Source: Branchiibius hedensis
GTDB taxonomy: Bacteria > Actinomycetota > Actinomycetes > Actinomycetales > Dermatophilaceae
Assembly: GCF_900108585.1 (NCBI RefSeq)
Contig: NZ_UESZ01000001.1
Coordinates: forward strand, 2,976,001 to 3,040,000
Reading direction: 5' to 3'
Length of the DNA stretch: 64,000 nt
Made by a program: the position numbers and the translations under genes
Shown here: piece after piece, positions 43,633 to 54,200 of the stretch
Position numbering within the stretch: the stretch's first letter is position 1
Layout of the letters: each line of letters opens with the position of its first letter
The notes under the pieces: generated by a model
Told to the model about the DNA's origin: nothing
Database searches by the model: none
Seen by the model: the letters and a program-made list of their open reading frames with translations, nothing else

Positions 43633-44180
43633 GAGTACTCCTCAGTCTCAATGAGTTCGATGGTGCGCACGAGCCAGTCGTGCTCGGCGCTGAGCATGTG
43701 GTGCAAGTAGTTGCCGGACAGCAGGACAACGGGATCGACGCCCCGTTTGGTGGCTTCGTGCTGGCCGTTCTCGATGACCGCCAGATCTCGCTCGATCAAC
43801 GCCATGCGCTCCTTCAGGCTGCTGATAGCAGTCTCCTTCGGCAGGAAGTGCGCTTCGCCGATCGCCACCGGAAAGGAGGGGTAGTCCGTCCCCCACTCGT
43901 GCAGCAGGTCAGCGACTCGCTGGGTGAGTGCGCGCTCCCCCGCAGGCAAGATGCGGTAGGTCGTCCGCTCGGGTCGATTCCCTTCCCGTTCAACGGATTT
44001 CACCGCGACGAGGCCGTCCGAGTGCAACCGCTCGATCGTGTGGTAGAGAGACCCCGGCCGGACCTTCATCACCCGGTCCTGATGGCGCTCCAGCAACGTC
44101 TGATGCATCTCGTAGGGGTGCATCGGGCGTTCGCGCAGCAACGCCAGCATGGCGATGGCCAATGGTGTCAACGCCGCCAT
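43617..44180 (-). CDS. PadR-family transcriptional regulator
   Basis: The 187-residue regulator has the PadR winged helix (LTPLAIAMLALLRERPMHPY, then RPGSLYHTIERLHSDGLV) and a C-terminal dimerisation helix region. It overlaps the MFS exporter gene by 16 bp, the usual arrangement for a repressor and its efflux pump. A perfect 8-bp dyad 20 bp upstream of its start is the likely binding site, giving autoregulation of the pair. Confidence 0.9.
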   Translation of the reverse strand: MAALTPLAIAMLALLRERPMHPYEMHQTLLERHQDRVMKVRPGSLYHTIERLHSDGLVAVKSVEREGNRPERTTYRILPAGERALTQRVADLLHEWGTDYPSFPVAIGEAHFLPKETAISSLKERMALIERDLAVIENGQHEATKRGVDPVVLLSGNYLHHMLSAEHDWLVRTIELIETEEYSWPNN

Positions 44181-44199
44181 CAGCCCTCCCGTCCCGTAT

Positions 44200-44229
44200 T
44201 AGTCCGCATCAAATATTCCGCGCGGACTA
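44200..44229. promoter_or_regulatory. PadR operator candidate
   Basis: TAGTCCGC and GCGGACTA form a perfect 8-bp dyad with a 14-bp AT-rich spacer. It sits in the only spacer upstream of the padR-MFS operon. Assigned by position. Confidence 0.65.
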
Positions 44230-44374
44230 TTTAACTCCCCGACGACAACGGTTGGCAAACCGCAGCCCCTGGCGAACACAGCCGCCGCACGGCCGACGTT
44301 CAGCAAAGATCCAGCGCACTGACACTTGAATCTCGTTGCCCCACAATGGCTTTCAGCCCCGATACACTTTCGTT

Positions 44375-45169
44375 ATGAATCGCAGAGTCCGAGCCGTGCT
44401 CGCCTGCGCAGCGCTGTCCAGTTTGTTGCTGGTCGCCCCGGGGGCGCAGGTGCGAGCCGAAGCCATGCCATCAAACATCCCGCAGTCGCATACAACTGCG
44501 CCCACCAAGACCGTCGGTGCCCTGTTCGCTCCCAACTCCGGTGGCCAACACACCTGCACCGCAACGGTGTTGGCCAGTCCCACGCAGGATCTGGTCATCA
44601 CCGCGGCCCACTGCCTGGCCGGGACGGGCGCCGGGTGGACGTTCGTGCCGGCCTACGACAAGGGCAAGGCACCGTACGGCGTGTGGCACGTCACGGCCGC
44701 CTACGTCCGCCCGCTGTGGCAGAGCAAGCAGAGCCCACTGGCCGACATCGCGATCCTGCGCCTCGCGAAGCAGACACGCGGCGGGCACAGCGTGGGAATC
44801 CAGCAGGTGACCGGAGGTGTCCGTCTCGCCACGGCAGCCGCACCTGGCACGGTCACGACGGTCACGGCGTACAACGGGGGCAGTGGAGACCGGCCGATCA
44901 CCTGCACCCAGCGGGTGTTGCGGCAGAGCGGCTACCCGATGTTCGAGTGTGGCGGCTACGTCGGCGGGAGCAGCGGTTCCGCCTTCGTCACCGGCAGCGG
45001 GCAGTCCGCTCGCATCACCGGCGTCATCGGTGGCCTGCACCAAGGCGGCTGCGTCGACTACGTGTCCTACTCATCCCCGTTCCGGTTGGGCGTCATGTTC
45101 CTGTTCGCCCGCGCCGAATTGCACCGCACGGGCGACAACGTGGTCCAGCCGGGCGACGACGGCTGCTGA
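44375..45169 (+). CDS. Secreted trypsin-like serine protease
   Basis: From ATG 44375 the protein has 264 residues with a signal peptide (VLACAALSSLLLVAPGAQVR). The catalytic triad is visible: His in LVITAAHC, Asp in PLADIAILR and Ser in YVGGSSGSAFV. Four cysteines likely form disulfides. It is probably exported to the medium or cell surface; substrate not known. An earlier in-frame ATG at 44336 would disrupt the signal peptide. Confidence 0.87.
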   Translation: MNRRVRAVLACAALSSLLLVAPGAQVRAEAMPSNIPQSHTTAPTKTVGALFAPNSGGQHTCTATVLASPTQDLVITAAHCLAGTGAGWTFVPAYDKGKAPYGVWHVTAAYVRPLWQSKQSPLADIAILRLAKQTRGGHSVGIQQVTGGVRLATAAAPGTVTTVTAYNGGSGDRPITCTQRVLRQSGYPMFECGGYVGGSSGSAFVTGSGQSARITGVIGGLHQGGCVDYVSYSSPFRLGVMFLFARAELHRTGDNVVQPGDDGC

Positions 45170-45200
45170 GCGGCAGGGCAGTCCACACCAGACCGATAAG

Positions 45201-45214
45201 CCCCACCTTGGGGG
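45201..45214 (+). terminator. Short hairpin after the serine protease gene
   Basis: CCCCA-CCT-TGGGG with extra G residues forms a short 5-bp stem 31 bp after the protease stop. There is no T tract. A weak terminator at best. Confidence 0.3.
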
Positions 45215-45238
45215 GACGAGCGCTGGCTACCCTGGAGC

Positions 45239-45856
45239 ATGGCCGGTGACCCGTCGTACGCCATTGCCGCTCTGAGTCCGCAGACGTGGCCGGCGTTCGA
45301 CGCCCTGGTCCAGCGGCACAACGGCATCTTCGGCGGCTGCTGGTGTATCTGGTTCCACCCCGACGGTCCCGAGCGAGGGCAGGGTGCCGACGCGAATCGG
45401 GCGCTGAAGAAGTCCTACGTGGAGCAGGGCGCCGCCCACGCGGCGCTGGTGATGGACGGCGAGGAAGCCATCGCCTGGGCCGAGTTCGGTACCCCGGTCG
45501 AGTTGCCCACCCTGCACCACAAGAAGCAGTACGACGCCACCAAGACCCAGGACCCCGATTACCGGATCACCTGCGTCTTCGTTGACAAGCGGTACCGGCG
45601 ACAGGGCATCAGCGAACTGGCGATCACCGGCGCCCTCGACCTGATCGCGCAGGCGGGCGGCGGACGGGTCGAGAGCTACCCGCACGATCTGAGCAACCAG
45701 ACCAAGAAGCTGTCCGCTTCGTTCCTCTACAACGGCACGCGGCGGATGTACGAGCGGCTCGGCTTCACCTACGACCGGCCCAAGGGCCTGAAGAACTGCG
45801 TGATGGTGAAAACGGTGCAGCCAGCTCAGATGGCCGGCGCCGGAGCGACCCGGTAG
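45239..45856 (+). CDS. GNAT-family acetyltransferase
   Basis: The 205-residue protein carries the acetyl-CoA loop ITCVFVDKRYRRQGISELAI and the C-terminal NGTRRMYERLGFTYDRP. The N-terminal CWCIWFHP motif is typical of a GNAT subgroup widespread in actinobacteria with unknown substrate. The end overlaps the convergent MFS gene by 31 bp. Confidence 0.83.
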   Translation: MAGDPSYAIAALSPQTWPAFDALVQRHNGIFGGCWCIWFHPDGPERGQGADANRALKKSYVEQGAAHAALVMDGEEAIAWAEFGTPVELPTLHHKKQYDATKTQDPDYRITCVFVDKRYRRQGISELAITGALDLIAQAGGGRVESYPHDLSNQTKKLSASFLYNGTRRMYERLGFTYDRPKGLKNCVMVKTVQPAQMAGAGATR

Positions 45857-47100
45857 CGCACGAACGCCGGCACTGCGAGGGTCACCGCGACGACCAGCAC
45901 CACGACGAGGACCCCACCACCGGTCGCAGCGGCCGCTGTGCCGACCACGGCCGCCGCACCACCGTGCACCACATCGGCGATCCGCGGGCCGCCGGCAACC
46001 ACCACGATGAAGACGCCCTGCAACCGGCCACGCACGTCGTCGGCTGCCGCCTGCTGCAGCATCGTGGAGCGGAAGGCGGCCGAGGCCATGTCGGCGGCGC
46101 CGCCGATCGCGAGCGCGACGAAGGCGACCCAGAACGCGACGCCGATGCTGCCCGAGGCCCGCCAGACGGCCAGTCCGAAGACCGTCATGGCCAGACCCCA
46201 CACGATGATCGCTACCACCACGGCCACGCCCTGTCGCGACACCCGCGACACCCAACCGGAGAAGACGCCACCGACCACCGCGCCCAGTGGGATCGCGGCG
46301 AACAACAGCGCGAAGGCCAGTCCGCCGTCGATGGGTCCGCCGAAGCTCTCGTGCGCAATCTGCGGGAACAGCGCCCGCGGCATCCCGAACACCATGGCGA
46401 TGATGTCGACGACGAACGACATCAGCAGCACCGTGTGGCCACGGAGGTAGGCAAAGCCCTCTAGCACCGACCGCAGCCCCGCACGGCCGACCTTCTCCAG
46501 CGGTGGCAACGGCGGCAGTTTGAAGACCGCCCACAGCGTGGCGAACAGGCACAGCGTGTCCAGTAGATACAGCGCCGCGTAGCCCAGCACGGGGATCAAC
46601 GCGCCGCCGACGAGCGGACCGGCGATCGCCCCCGCTTGCATCACCGTCATGTTCAGCGAGTTCGCGGCCGGCAGGAGGTCCGCGGGGATGATCCGTGGCA
46701 GCAGAGCGCTGCGGGTCGGCTGGTTGACCGCGAAGAACGCCTGCTGCGCTGCGAAGATCAGCAGGATCAGCCAGACGTTCGACCAACCCAACTCGGCCTG
46801 CGCCCAAAACAGCGCACTCATCACGATGAGGCCGACCGTCGTGATCATCAGCAGTTGGCGCCGGTCCATGACGTCGGCCAGCGCGCCGCCGTACAACCCG
46901 AAGATGATCAACGGAACCAACCCGAAGACGCCGGTCAGTCCGACGTAGAACGAGCTACCGGTGATCGCGTAGATCTGGGCGGGTACCGCCACGACCGTGA
47001 GTTGCGCACCAATGACCGTGACGATGTTCGCGAGCCACAGACGGCGATAGGCGGGTACGGCCAACGGTCGGGTATCGGCCAGCGCGCCACGCATCCTCAC
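45826..47100 (-). CDS. MFS transporter (MFS_3, EntS-like)
   Basis: The 424-residue protein has 12 hydrophobic segments with RRLWLANIVTVIGAQLTVVA and GGALADVMDRRQLLMI. It resembles the MFS_3/EntS group, some of which export siderophores. No siderophore genes are close, so the substrate is open. Start could be GTG 47100 or ATG 47094. Confidence 0.85.
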   Translation of the reverse strand: MRMRGALADTRPLAVPAYRRLWLANIVTVIGAQLTVVAVPAQIYAITGSSFYVGLTGVFGLVPLIIFGLYGGALADVMDRRQLLMITTVGLIVMSALFWAQAELGWSNVWLILLIFAAQQAFFAVNQPTRSALLPRIIPADLLPAANSLNMTVMQAGAIAGPLVGGALIPVLGYAALYLLDTLCLFATLWAVFKLPPLPPLEKVGRAGLRSVLEGFAYLRGHTVLLMSFVVDIIAMVFGMPRALFPQIAHESFGGPIDGGLAFALLFAAIPLGAVVGGVFSGWVSRVSRQGVAVVVAIIVWGLAMTVFGLAVWRASGSIGVAFWVAFVALAIGGAADMASAAFRSTMLQQAAADDVRGRLQGVFIVVVAGGPRIADVVHGGAAAVVGTAAAATGGGVLVVVLVVAVTLAVPAFVRYRVAPAPAI

Positions 47101-47242
47101 AAGATCGACAGTCTACGTATCTGCCGCCAGCGGCCGCTGCGGTGGACTACTGGCAAACACTTGGTAAAGGGGTGACAGATCTACACCTTTTGGTCTAGGC
47201 ACGTCCTGGGATTGTCGTCACGCCGACTGCCAAACTGCCGCT

Positions 47243-47518
47243 ATGACCCGCGTGGTGAGCCATCCGGCGCGTACGGCGAACGCCGCCCTGGAACTCGGGG
47301 CGACGATCACCGCAGCCTGCCTATCTCTGTTGATGGTGCTGGTGCCCGCTGGGGTCGTCCTGGGTGTCGTGTCGATCTTCCCCGGCATCCCCGCGGACGT
47401 CGCGGAGCGTCTGCGTCCGTTGCTGTTCGCCGGGCTCGCGGTGTACGCCTGCGTGTTCGCCGTCGGTCTCGCGCTGCTGATCGTGGGCCGCGCCGCCCGT
47501 CACCACCGGCACTCGTAG
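47243..47518 (+). CDS. Small membrane protein, unknown
   Basis: The 91-residue ORF has two membrane segments (ACLSLLMVLVPAGVVLGVVS and LAVYACVFAVGLALLIVG) and a basic ending. It matches no family I know. The segment lengths and the short basic termini argue for a real gene. Confidence 0.5.
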   Translation: MTRVVSHPARTANAALELGATITAACLSLLMVLVPAGVVLGVVSIFPGIPADVAERLRPLLFAGLAVYACVFAVGLALLIVGRAARHHRHS

Positions 47519-47538
47519 TGCGCTGCGCGGCACCTTAA

Positions 47539-48231
47539 TCAACGTTTGGCAGTCCCAGCTCTGGCGGCGTCGCGCTGGGCGAACACCACCAGGTTGTCTA
47601 CCGCGTGCAGACTGCCCTGTCCGGCGCGCTGCAGACACGTGATGATCATCAACTCGTTGCCCCGCTCCTGCCACCGGCTCCACATCCGCTGCGATTCGGT
47701 GGCCGCGACCTTGTCGATGACCATCGTCGAGCTCACGGTGTAGGCCACCCCTTCGACGATCACCGGATCCCCGGCCCGGATCACCGCGTGCGAGTCATCG
47801 GGCGCCATCGAGAACAGGTAGTTGCCCGGGCTGCGCCCGCCGTACACCGCGTGCATGGTCACCACGCTCAGCCCCGACGCGGGGTCGCGAGGCTGTCCGT
47901 ATTGCCGGATCAGGAACGCGGCGGTGAATGACGGGGGATTGATCACCCCCGCCGTGACCTCCATCGACTCCAGCGGTACGTCGAGCCCCTGGTCCGGCGC
48001 TCGGAACCGTTCTCCGGTGGGACGCACCTGCGCCCCCTGCACGTCCGGCGGATCATCCGGTACGACGACCGAACCGTTCATGTCGGTGAGCGCGCCAGGC
48101 GTCGGGTCGGGTCCCGCGACGTACTGCCGAAGGCTGAACCCGCCAACGGCAAGGGCGCCGATCACGACGGCGACCAGAGCGAAAGTGACCGCCCTGCCCC
48201 GCCGTCGTGCGGCGCCCTGCCGCGGGCTCAC
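47539..48231 (-). CDS. Sortase (class F-like)
   Basis: The 230-residue protein has an N-terminal membrane anchor (VTFALVAVVIGALAVGGFSL) and a sortase domain. The catalytic Cys is in LMIITCLQR; the Arg is probably in that segment, and the His in VVTMHAVYGG. The GTG start overlaps the stop of the giant surface-protein gene (GTGA), so it is expressed with that protein and probably attaches it to the cell wall. The His environment is unusual for a sortase, where GHR or similar is common. Confidence 0.82.
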   Translation of the reverse strand: MSPRQGAARRRGRAVTFALVAVVIGALAVGGFSLRQYVAGPDPTPGALTDMNGSVVVPDDPPDVQGAQVRPTGERFRAPDQGLDVPLESMEVTAGVINPPSFTAAFLIRQYGQPRDPASGLSVVTMHAVYGGRSPGNYLFSMAPDDSHAVIRAGDPVIVEGVAYTVSSTMVIDKVAATESQRMWSRWQERGNELMIITCLQRAGQGSLHAVDNLVVFAQRDAARAGTAKR

Positions 48232-51200
48232 TGCTCCTTGCGACGGCGCGACACCAGCATCGTGGTGGCTCCGGCAGCGAACAGTAGAGCGATGCCAGCC
48301 ACCCCTAGAGCCCAGGGGTTGCCGGTCGACCCGACGTGGCCACCGGTGGAGACCGACGGCGGCGGGGTGCCGGTCGGCGTCGTCGTCGGCGCCGGGGGCG
48401 TCGTCGAGGAGGGCGGAGCCGTCGGCGCGGTGGTGGGTGGCGTCGTCGTCGGCGGCGTTGTGGGCGTCGTCGTCGGAGGCGGCGTCGGCGGTACCGGGGG
48501 TTTGGTGAAGGTGTTTGTCACCGTGATGGTCAGCTGCTGCATCTCATCGGAGGTGCCGACCACGACCGCGTCCTCGTACGAGCCGTTGCTGACCTCGGTA
48601 GAGGTCGCTCCCCCGGCGTCGGTCTCCTGCGCGAAGCAGTGGGTGCCGCGGGGCAGCTTCAACTCGTTGCCGTCCGCATCGGTCGGAGTCAGCACCTGAC
48701 CGCCCTTGATCGCAACCGCGTCGGAGAAGAGCGTCACCCGATCACCACTCGGCGTCTCGATCTGACAGGTGAGTTGCACGGTGAAGACCTTGTCGCGAGC
48801 GCTCTGCGCGTTGTCGCCGGCCAGTTCTTTGGCCAGGGCAATCGTCCCGGCGGAGAACTCGTTGATGAAGCCGGCCGTGACGACCTGGGCCACACCCGCG
48901 TCGTCCACGTCGGGAATCGTGACCGTGACCGGCGCCGGGGTGGTATCCGCACCGCCGTTGTCGGTCTCGCGCACCACACACTGGGCGCCGACCGGCAACG
49001 GGCTGAGCACCTCGGACTTCAGCTCCGCGCTGGTGCCGTCACCGGTCAGCGTGACCTCGTGGTCGTAGACCTGCGCGCCGTCGAAGGTGCAGACAACCGA
49101 GAAGACGAACGGTCCGACCGACGCCTCCGGAGAGCCTGGGCCTTCGACCTGCTTGAGGATCTGCAGACCACCGGCGCGGTACTCGTTGACGATGCCCACC
49201 TGGACGGGGTCCTGATCGGCGGGCCCGATGACCACCGGCTTGCTCTGGTCCGGATTCTCCGGATCGGCCGGGTCGTAGGTCACCCCGGTCGCGCCGTGCT
49301 GGTTGGTCTCCCGCACGACACACGAGGCACCGACCAGGGTGTCGACCGTGGTCGTCTCACCCGGGGTGATCGTGATCTGCCGCGGGAAGCCCGGCAGTGT
49401 CTTGCCGTCCGCGGTGCACGTGACCTCGGCCGGGAAGGATGCGGCGGCGTAGTCCTTCGCAGCTCCCTCGACCGTCTTCGTGACGGCCAGTGAGCCCGCC
49501 TCGAAGGTGTTGGTCGCGGTCACAGCGGCGACCTCGGCCTGCGAGCCACCGATGGTGACCGTGCCGTCCTCGGGATCCAGGCTGGAACTGGTCGCCCCTG
49601 CGGCGTCGGTCTCGGTGACCGTGCATTGGGCACCGGTGGCGATGTGCTCGACCGACGTCTGCAACGGTTCGTCACCGCCCAGGGTGAGGTCGGTTTCGTA
49701 CACCGTCCGCGGCTGTTCGGCACCGCCGGCGTGATCGTCAAGGGTGCAGACCAGGTGGAACGTGAACGGACCTGCACCGTACGTCGACGCTGCGTCGCCC
49801 TCGACCTTCTTGGTGAGCAGCAGCGAGCCGCTGTCGAAGGTGTTGGTGACCTCAGTCGTGTTCTGGGCAGACCCGTCCGATCCGTCCGGCGCCAGCGTGC
49901 CGGTGCCGGTGGCTGAGGTGTCGTCCCCGGTCGTCGTCTGGTAGCTGACGCTCGCCCCGGTGTAATCGGACTCGGTCACGGTGCAGGTCGATCCTGCCGG
50001 CAATCCCGTGAAGGTGTGCGATTGACCGTCGTCCAGCGTGACCTGCATCGGCTCGTCGGCCGAGTAACCCTTGGCGTAGACCGGCTGACCGAGGAAGGTG
50101 CACTCGACCGCGATCTGGAACGGGCCATAGGTGATGGGCGAGCCGTCCTGATCCGTGGCCGTCGTCGTCACGTGCTTGCTGACCACGAGGGAGGCTTCGT
50201 CGTAGACGTTGGTCAGCGTGATGATGGGCACGTTCTGCTCGTCGCGAGTGATCGTCACGTGCGTCGAACTCGAACTGGTCTGGCCGCCGTCGCCCGACTC
50301 GGTGACCCAGCAGTCGGCGTTGTAGGGCAGATCCTTGACCGTCACCGGAGTGTTCGGCTTCAAGGTCAACGTCGCCTTGTCGCCGAGATCGACGTCCACA
50401 CCGACCGACGTGCAGTGCAGCGTGGCGGTGAAGGAGTCCGGCGCGTACTGGGCAGCGGCGCCGGTGACCACCTTCTCGACCTGCACGGGTCCGGTCGCAA
50501 GCGACACCCCGACCCGCGCCGGTTCAGTGGTCAGCGTGGTGTGGACGGTGCCGTTGGCGCGCACTGCCTCGGCTCGGGCTCCCGTGGTGTTGAACGCGAT
50601 GGTGTCCGCACCAGCGGTCGGCGACAAGGCGGGCGCCGTCTGCGGAATGTCGACACTGAACCCGCTCAACGGCCCGATGAACGACTTGCTCGGGGTGTAG
50701 ATGAACTGGAAGGCGGTGATGGACTGCAGGACATCGTCCGGCAGGGTCGTTCCCTCCGCCCACGGTGTCCACGCCCCCGCCGGGCAGGCGTCCGGCTTGA
50801 CCTGCGTCAGGTCATCGAGGCACAGGTTGTCAGAGGTCGTGTAGTAGACGGTCAACTCCGTCGAGTTACCGCTGACCAGCGACGGCCGCCCGGCCGGGAT
50901 CGGTCGCCACTGCGAGCCGCGGGCGAGGCTGTTGGTCGAACCGGTGTCACCCGGCTTGGGCAACCGGTCGATCGCGACCATGCGGTCCTGCGATTCGTTG
51001 CCGGTGTTCACGTACTTCGCGCGCCAGGTGATCTGGCCGCCCGGCTTGGTGATCGGGACACACGGCGTGCCGTAGAACCCATCGGCGTCGGGCAGACAAA
51101 CCCGGTGCGTCACCTTCGTCAACGCCGGGTCGGTGATCACCCCGAGGGTGTCTGAGTCCTCGGCCTTGACCCGCTTGGACACCCCGATCGCCGCTCCCTC

Positions 51201-54200
51201 GCCGATGGTGTTGGCGGCCGTCGTGGTGCAGGCGCCGGTGGTGGGATCCAGGGTGCCGGAGCAGGTGTCCCACGGTCGGTCCGCGGTGATGCCGACCTTG
51301 TTGGTGAACGTGGTCTTGGCGGCCAACCCTGGTCGCGTGGTCACCGAGAACGCGATGGTGTAGGTCTCGCCCGGCTGCAGGATCGAGCCCTGCGGGAACG
51401 TGAAGGTCAGCGATGTCGGCGCCCCTTGGCCATCGGACACCTGAGCCACCGACACGTCGGTCGACTCGATCGGCATCGCGGTGTCCGCGGTCGACGGCGG
51501 CGCCAGCGTGTAGGTGTACCGATCACCCTCTGCGACGTCCGGGTTGAAGACCAACTGGGCGCCCTCGGCGTCGGTCGGCATGGCGTCGATGATCACGGGG
51601 TTCTGGATCGGTGCCTTGCCGGTGTTCTTGACCGTCACGGTGTAGGTGAACGGAATGCCGGGTTGGTAGGTGTTGCCCTTGGGGTTCTTGGTGATTTGCA
51701 CCGCGTTGTTCAGGTGCAGGTAGTCGATGTGCGCCGCGGCGTCGTCCTGCGCCGCGATCGGAACCCCGTCGCCGTCCAGTGCCGAACTGGTGGCCAGTAC
51801 GTCGACCTGGTCACTGGCCCGGCCGGCTTGCGTCTCACCCGGTGCGGGCGTGTTGCCCTTCTCGTCGGTGAGGACCGGGCCGCCGGTCTGCAGCGTGGCG
51901 CGCCGGGTCACCTGGAACGTGACGTTCTGCTTGGGCGTTGCCGGGTTTTCCCAGTTCTTACCGTCGGCGCGCGTGAAGGTGAACCGCAGTCCTTGGACCT
52001 GCGCCGGTGTCACGCCCGCGGGCAGCGCCAGGGTGCTGCCCGGGTCGCCGATCTTCCAGGTCGCGCCGGTCAGGACGGGTTGACCGTCCACGACACTCCA
52101 GGTGCCGCCGGTCAGCGCATCGACCCGGACCTGGTTGATCGGGTTGGTGAAGGAGAAGGCTGAGAAACCGGTGAAGTCGTACTGGTTCCAGAACGTCGGT
52201 GCGTCGTCCTGGACGACCATCTTCACGGTTCGCGCCGGGCCTTTGGGCTGGCCGCTGAGAGTCACGGCGACGGGTGAGTTGTCGCCCTCCACCTGGCTGG
52301 CCGGATTGATGGTCTTACCGGCCTGGACGGTCAAGGAACCGGGGACCAGGGCGATGGCGGCGCTGTCCTTGTCCGAGGCGGTCTTCGTGTCGTCAGGGAA
52401 GTCGACCAGGTCCTTGCCCGTGGTGGTGGCCTCATTGGTGATGGTGGCGGGCGCCGTGACGGGTGATCCGTCGGCCCGATGCGTCGGGCGCAGCCGCGTG
52501 TCGAACGCCACGGTTGCCGTGTTGTGGGCACCGCGGATCTGGTCGGTGGCGGAATTGATCCGGCCGGTGTAGACGATGTCGAAACCGATCGCGCCCTCGA
52601 AATCGCTGGGCGATGCGTCCAGGGCCTCCTGCCGCGTGAACGTGCGGTCCGGTGCACCGTCCGCATAGTGCACGGAGATCGTCACGTCCGAGGCGCCGAT
52701 GTCAGCGGGTTCGGTGATCGTCTCGAAGCCGGTCAGGTCGAAGGTGTCGAACGGGTTGGACGTGCCGGTGGGCTCGCTGATGGTCAGGGTGTCCAGCCGC
52801 GACAACGACTTGTTGGTCGCTTCGAGGGTGACCACTCCGGACGGGTACTTCTCAGCCGCCGTTCCTGCAGCGGGCACACCCAGCGGACCGCCATCCCAGG
52901 TCTTGGTCAGATCCACCTGGAGGTTGGCCGGAACGATGGTGATGTCGTCACTGGCCCGGTCGGAGTACGACGGGGTGGTGTCGCCGGGGAAGTAGGCGTC
53001 GGCTCCCGCGGTGTTGCTGACAAGACCGGCCTGGTTGGTGTTCAAGTCGGTCGTGGACAGCACCGGAACTGCGGGCGTGTGCCGGGTGACGTCGCGTACC
53101 GCGAAGACCGGGTGGATCGTGCGGTTGTCACCACTGGATCGAGCGACACCCGACCCGACGGCCGGGGTGCCGACGGCGCCGGTGCGGTTGGTGTCGGACT
53201 CCACGTAGGTCAGCCGGAAGGCGGTGGCGTCAGCGCGTTCCGCGGCCGTCAGGGTGTACCCCGGGAAGGTCCCGTCACAGGCGGCGGGGCAGGGATCTGC
53301 GGACGCCTCGACCCATTGCCCGTTGATGTACAACTCGACGCCGGCGACTTGGTCGTACTTCAACAGCGGGTCGTCCGACGCCGAGATCGGGTCGATGCGG
53401 ACCAGGTCGAAGGAGTCGAAGACCGAATCCTGGATCGGTGCCGAGGGGTTCGGCACATCGCTGATGACGACTTTCTCGAAGTCGGAGAAGCCACCGGTCG
53501 ACCAGTGCAGCGTCGCACCGCGCTCATCGCCGGAACGCTCGGCCACGTTCGCCGGGTCGTCCCAGTTCTTCGTCAGCAGGTCGGCTTCGCCCGGCTCGAC
53601 GTGCTTCAGGTCCACTTCGGCGCAGCCCTGGGAGTGGGCGGGCGTGCTGACCGTCGGGGCGCTGCCATCCGTGCCGGCGCAGTTGCTGATCGTGGCGTCC
53701 TGGTTGGGTACCTCGGGGCGCACCTTCGAGGTGAAGTTGGGTGAGAAGGAGGTGCCGGGCGGGAAACCCGTGCAGCCCGCAGCGGGCGTGTACACGAACT
53801 GCAGGCCGTGCGCGTCGATGTCCGCGGGCAGCTTGCCGGAGAACCGCTGGGGACCCTGCAGCGCGACCATGCCGGGCACGGGCAGCCACGCCGTGCCGTT
53901 CCAGTAATTCACGGTCAACTGCGCGCACTCGTTGATCTCCGTGCTGTCCACCGAGGTGGGTCGGAACGTGTCGAAGAAGTTCGGGCTCGCCGTCGGATCT
54001 TCGGGATCCTGGACCACGACCTTCCGGGCATCGACGGTGGAGTCCGGGAAGGCCTTGATGGTGCCGGTCAAACCGGTCGTGACGTCCTGGCCGGGCACGG
54101 CCGGGATCTGGTTGGGAGTGATCCGCTTCGTGGTCGATGTCGCGATGCGGTCGGCCAGCGTGACCAGCGTGGCGTCAGCGGTGGCCGGGTCGCTCGTGGC

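Noticed and set aside
45201-45230. Strong rho-independent terminator after the serine protease gene
   Set aside because: The stem is only five base pairs and there is no T tract; kept as a weak feature only.
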